Shown here: piece after piece, positions 59,312-64,000 of the stretch
Layout: each line of letters starts with the position of its first letter
How positions within the stretch are numbered: position 1 is the first letter of the stretch
Assembly: GCF_020921035.1 (NCBI RefSeq)
Contig: NC_063151.1
Location: 21,706,934-21,770,933 of the forward strand
Source of the DNA: Rhodamnia argentea
Taxonomy: Eukaryota; Streptophyta; Magnoliopsida; Myrtales; Myrtaceae
Length of the DNA: 64,000 nucleotides
Reading direction: 5' to 3'
Made by a program: the position numbers and the translations under genes
Notes under the pieces: generated by a model
The model's database searches: none
What the model was told of the DNA's origin: nothing
What the model saw: only the letters and a program-made list of their open reading frames with translations

Positions 59312-62035
59312 ATGTCACCTACAAGCCTCTTTATGGAAGTTGACAACCATGGCCAAGGAGGTACCGGTCTCCGTCTCTCGTTCTTGCCCCTCAAGAAATG
59401 CACAATCTTCGTCGTTATCCTCTCAACTCTTGCCTTTTTCCTTCTTATTGTCCCACCACCCTCTTCATCTTACATTCCTCCTTTACCCACAGTTCCCCGG
59501 CGAACCCTCAGTAGCAACGTCAACCCCATCATAGCCAAACCTTGTTCTCTCTTGGCTGACCACAGTGGGATTGTCGACTACTCTGCCCTCCACTTTTGTC
59601 TCTTCTACCAAAACCCATATCTTTCAATCCCTTTTCTATCTTTACTTCTCCTTCTTCATTTTTATATCCTTATCAAAACTGCCCAGGACCATTTCTCTAT
59701 TGTCACCACCAAGCTCTCCTCTCACCTGAATTTGACCCCCAGTATGGGTGCGGTTACCCTTCTTGCCCTGGGAAATGGTTCCCCTGATGTGTTCTCTTCG
59801 GTTGCTGCTGTCCGATCTGGACAATACAGGACAGGGTTTGGTGCTATACTTTCTGCTGGTGCATTTGTATCAGCATTTGTGGTTGGTTTTGTTGCAATTT
59901 ATGCTGCACCTTTTTCCTTAGATGCAACACAGTTCGTGAGAGATGTGCTCTTTTACATGATTGCGACATTGTTTTTGTTTTGGGTATACCTGAGTGGGGA
60001 GATTTTTATATGGCAGGCATTTGGATTTGTTGGATTTTATATTTTTTTTGTTGTCTTTGTATTTTGGATGGATATGGGATCAGAGAGAGAGAAGGACGGG
60101 GCTAAGGTGGGTTTAGTTGGACAAAGTGAATTATCAAATGAGTTTACAGCATCTGATTGCAAGAGGGGAAGCGTTGATGGTAGCATGCGAGGGGTCAAAG
60201 CTACTTTTGGATTGCATTGCACTCTTAATAAGGTAATTCAGAAAGGTCAACTTCGTTTGTGACATTTTCTTCTTTCTTCAGAAAAATAATTCCTTCTGTG
60301 AGAAAAGCTATAAATGCCTTACGGAAGTCACTCATTAATGGTTGGAGATTGGAATGAGTTTTAACAGTTTTGTTGGTAAAAGTAGAGGAAAAAGGTTCAC
60401 TCAATAATCAGATTCATACCTTTTCCGTGGCAAGGAATCTTGGAGCCAACTAGTTGGACACATTTCCTTGCTATTATGGTTGATAATAACATTTTCATCT
60501 GAAAGTAATTTGGTGGTTATATATTCTTAAAGGGCCAAGACTTCGTTTTCGGAGTTCTGCTCTCTTGATACATAGATTTATTTCTTAAGGACCGTCAAGT
60601 AATTCAGATCTGATTATATGACTTAAATCAATAAGGATCTTCTCAGGGAAGTTTGGAAATAGACACAGAAGTTGGGGCTCAGAGTAAAATTTTCTGGCGA
60701 TACCATTGTTGATACAACATTGTAGGGGTTCAAGATGATAATATTGTATGTTGAGAACTTTCTTCATTGACAGACGGTTGGTGTTATTTTAATTTCAGAA
60801 CTGTGCTAGGGTAATATGATGAACTGTGAATATACTTTTAGTACAAAATTTACTGTTCTGCAGTGCTTATTCCATTGACTAAGGAAGCCAATCCCACCAT
60901 ATGGGTATGTCTTAAAGAGGCTACTGCTGCTCTGGAATCTTAGGGTCCCAAACAATTTTTGAAGGAACTGATCGAAATGTGTGAGGATTCTGAGAGAAGA
61001 GAGTTGCGAATAAAGCTATTGAACAGGATACATTTATAGCTCAATCAATGTTATTGAAGTTGCTCTTTCCTTCCCATTTAACTATGTCGAGTGAGGATAA
61101 AGAAGGTATCTGAACGACATCAATGTTGACAAAGATGGGAAAGACATTGAATAAGAGTAAAAGTTGAGACTAGCCTCTGCACATCTAAGAAAACTGACTG
61201 AGCACTAACTGTAGAGTTTTTTCTAGACTTGTTTTGCCTTGATCTTACTTATATTTTCTATTGTGAACAGATTGCTAATGCATGGGAAGTTCCTGTCTCT
61301 TTTCTCCTGAAGCTCACTATTCCGCAAACTTCACCTTCAAAATGGAATAGATTATACATATCTCTCAACATTATTTTTTGCCCATTGGCCCTTTTATACG
61401 CTTGCAACTCCTTCATGCCAATAGATCATCCAGTCGTTTTCCTTGCTCCGAATACCCATTTTCCTCTGTGGCTCATTGTTCTCTTCACAAGCTCCTCTCT
61501 TGCCATTCTTCACTTCATCATGGAGAAAGAACCACCAAAAACCGAGCAACTGTTTGTGATTTTGGTAGCATTTGTGATGAGTGTGTTCTGGATATCCACC
61601 GTAGCAGGAGAGCTATTAAATTGCCTTGCAGCTCTTGGGACACTTCTTGATTTGCCCCCATCACTTCTTGGGCTAACAGTGCTTGCATGGGGAAATTCGG
61701 TGGGGGATCTGGTTGCTGATGTGGCCATAGCTAAGGCTGGCCAACCGGCAATGGCCATGGCTGGGTGTTTTGCTGGGCCAATGTTTAACATGCTTGTTGG
61801 GCTTGGAACTGCTTTGGTCATGCAGACTGCCAATGTGTATCCAGTAGCTTATGTACTTCACTTCCATGTGGGTATCGTGATGGCGTTTGTGTTTCTGCTT
61901 CTAAGTCTGATGGGGTCTCTCTTAGTGATAACATGGTGCAGATTTCGGGTGCATAGGTTTTGGGGATTCTCTCTTGTGGGTATCTATGTCCTTTTTATGG
62001 TAGTTAGTGTAGCTATTGCCAAGTTTTCCACGTGA
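59312..62035 (+). CDS. Cation/calcium exchanger (CCX), K+-dependent Na+/Ca2+ exchanger family
   Basis: Membrane antiporter of the CaCA superfamily; plant CCX proteins move K+, Na+, Ca2+ or Mn2+ across endomembranes. Coding exons: from within an exon that opens at 59271 (frame open from 59231) to 60232, then 61271-62035 (255 codons with stop). From the ATG at 59312 the protein is 561 residues, normal for CCX. Visible: N-terminal hydrophobic helix (residues 31-47), about 11-13 membrane segments, the alpha-1 repeat ALGNGSPDVFSSVAA (GNGSPD at 154-159), a hydrophilic central loop before the intron, and the alpha-2 repeat AWGNSVGDLVADVAIA (GNSVGD at 448-453), the pair diagnostic for CCX/NCLX. The start is uncertain: ATGs at 59312 and 59333 are both plausible, and splicing from upstream Myb/SANT-like exons would keep the frame open. 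Confidence 0.88.
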
Positions 62036-64000
62036 CAGTTGCTGAAAGTTCATCCATGAAAAGTTAGTGCCCCTGCTTGCACAATGTCTCTAGTTGGTGA
62101 AAGGACAAACATCACAGGGACACTGGACCATGCTAGAAATACCTGATGAAGGCTACTCAATTCTTTATGCAGATGGACAGATTTTGAGGATGGGACAGTA
62201 ATTATCCTGATCAGTATTTTAGTCATCTGTCTCGATCCATTGGTATACTAGCTTTGTTAATTACTAGGATCGAAAAAGATTTATTCCGATGAAAATGCCA
62301 TTGGTAGGCTTCGTTTTCCAATATGTTGCAGTGGATTAGTGTTGAAGTGTCAATGGCTATTTGTTGAGTTTTCTACAATGGATTCTGATTGCCACCTTCA
62401 GTTAGAAGTAGGCCATATGCTTCTCCTGTTCTTTTTGTATAATTGGCCATAATTTGCTTCGCCATCGAGGGGGAGCACAAATTTATGGTTTGCTTGGTGA
62501 GGAAGGAACAACTGCATAGTGGGAGAATGAATTTTCAACAGGCTACACAAGTGCAGATGTTATTGCTGCAGAGACGTAGCCCATGTCTCATCTTTTGATT
62601 GGAGCCCGTGGTATGGCAACAATGTTTTATGAGTTACCCTGCAAAGAAATGGTGGCTCTGAGTAGGGCATATACATTTGGGGCCTGTAAACGTGATTGCT
62701 TGAACGGTGTACGAGCTCATTCAAGTATGTGAAGCTTCGAATGTAAAATTTTGAGCAACTGTGCATTTCGAAATTGATGCATCTCTGAAGAGTCCATTTG
62801 TTATTGCAGTATTTTCTAGACTCTAGCCTTTAACCATCTGAATATTGCACAAATCTTTCGGAACATGGCGATGTTGGATTTTGTGGATCCCAGGAATGTC
62901 AGGTGGCTTGGTCATTATGCTAGATGGGATGATTAGGGATGAATCCTAAGAGCAAATATAGAGGGCGACAAGCTGAGATTGGATAGGATAGAATAAACAA
63001 AGCACGAACCGGGAGAGGAATAAGGATCTCGCATGTCAAACTGTTGCTGCCGCTTCATTTCAACTTCCACAGCCATGGCTTCCCAACTGTTACCACTGCA
63101 GCTTTCAACGGAACGTCGCTACCACAAAGCCTTACTGTAGTTTTAGCTGGCAAATTCCTAAATTTTGCTGTTACGGGGTTTTGATAAATGACTTCTCACT
63201 GACTTTTCACATGTTATCAGTGAGGTGCATAATTATCGAACCGTGAGAAAAATTGTCGTCATCGCAAACCTTTTTCTATTCAGGACAGACGAGCCAGGTC
63301 GGATACGTTTATACCAAAACTTTGTGCGCGTTGTATGCCTGGCTCGGAATGCCGGGATTGCCTAGTCTTTGCCTACTCGCATCTACCACGAAGGATTTTG
63401 TGCGCGTTGTATGCCCGACTTCAACATCAATTATTGTATGTGTGGATGGATATCTTGACTTGTACGGATTCATGGAGATTAGTTCAGTCGAAAATTCGGC
63501 TACTCCAAACAGTGGGACCAAAAAAAAAAAAAAAAAAAAAAAAGAGAGACTGTAATGGATGAACACTTCTCTATCTTATTTTTCGAGGCTGCAATGGAAT
63601 GTCATTCCAAGGGGAAAAGGATAGAAGAGATTTCAGTCGACTAGGCTGCTCCTCCTCGTACGGTCACATCAATTATGTATTTCAATCCATGGATGAACAT
63701 CTCACTATGTGATTTTTCAAACGTAAAAAAGCTGGGGAAACATCTCGATCAGTTGGATTACTCCATCCAATTCCAACAACATGCTGGAGTATAACAATTC
63801 CCGGTTCAAATTACAACTAACGGCTCGTTAGGCTTACCTAGACCCCGTTCAAGGCTCGAGACTCAAATAGGATGCACAGGGAAATTATCTGCGGTGTCGG
63901 CTAGCTAGCTCGGCTCCACAAGTCCATATTCGAAATCCTATATGAAATTTTATGACAGCACCATCAATAATTTTAAAATTTTAAAATATTAGATGAAAAC
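62036..64000. other. CCX 3' region and intergenic DNA, no gene seen
   Basis: After the exchanger stop the sequence shows no coding signature. Near 63,320 and 63,398 the 18-mer TTGTGCGCGTTGTATGCC occurs twice, and a 22-base A-run lies at 63521-63542, giving 63250-63543 the look of a retroposed fragment. Its origin is unknown. Confidence 0.4.

Overview
This is a stretch of nuclear DNA from a flowering plant, most likely a woody dicot. Genes have multiple GT-AG introns and plant-specific families (WAT1-related transporter, plant p24-delta, plant CCX exchanger), separated by AT-rich intergenic DNA full of small inverted-repeat elements. Several of those elements carry a GC-rich core built on GCGAGGGC-like words, a pattern I associate with Myrtaceae such as Eucalyptus; that assignment is a guess. 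No rRNA, tRNA, CRISPR or bacterial-type features were seen. All exon models below were read by eye from splice sites and reading frames.

Layout. 0-7 kb: the 5' exons of an aminoacylase-1-like M20 peptidase (minus strand, running off the left edge) lie head to head with a complete p24-delta cargo-receptor gene (plus strand) whose first intron holds a probable 164-bp solo LTR. 8.5-16 kb: a decayed endogenous pararetrovirus (Caulimoviridae-like, reverse transcriptase plus RNase H, no integrase seen), present as two copies head to head that form a large imperfect inverted repeat. 16-23 kb: several inverted-repeat miniature elements, a long CT microsatellite and a duplicated segment. 23.1-25.3 kb: a WAT1-related EamA transporter with seven exons. 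26.8-29.7 kb: a ChaC-type gamma-glutamylcyclotransferase with eight exons. 31-37 kb: a HIRIP3-like histone chaperone on the minus strand with nine exons, two duplicated DEK_C-like modules and a C-terminal CHZ motif. 37-53.5 kb: a gene-poor repeat region, including a probable 2.75-kb solo LTR nested in an older element, hAT-like relatives, tandem duplications and minisatellite-like arrays. 53.9-55.4 kb: a universal-stress-protein-like gene (MRH6-like). 57.2-62 kb: exons for a truncated Myb/SANT-like domain that can be joined in frame to a cation/calcium exchanger (CCX).

The genes form no pathway together; they are unrelated housekeeping, transport and stress genes. The most unusual structures are the head-to-head pararetroviral palindrome, whose transcription would give a hairpin RNA, and the possible Myb/SANT-CCX chimeric transcription unit. 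The duplicated DEK_C-like exon pair of the histone chaperone and a dense cluster of W-box motifs at the left edge also deserve attention.
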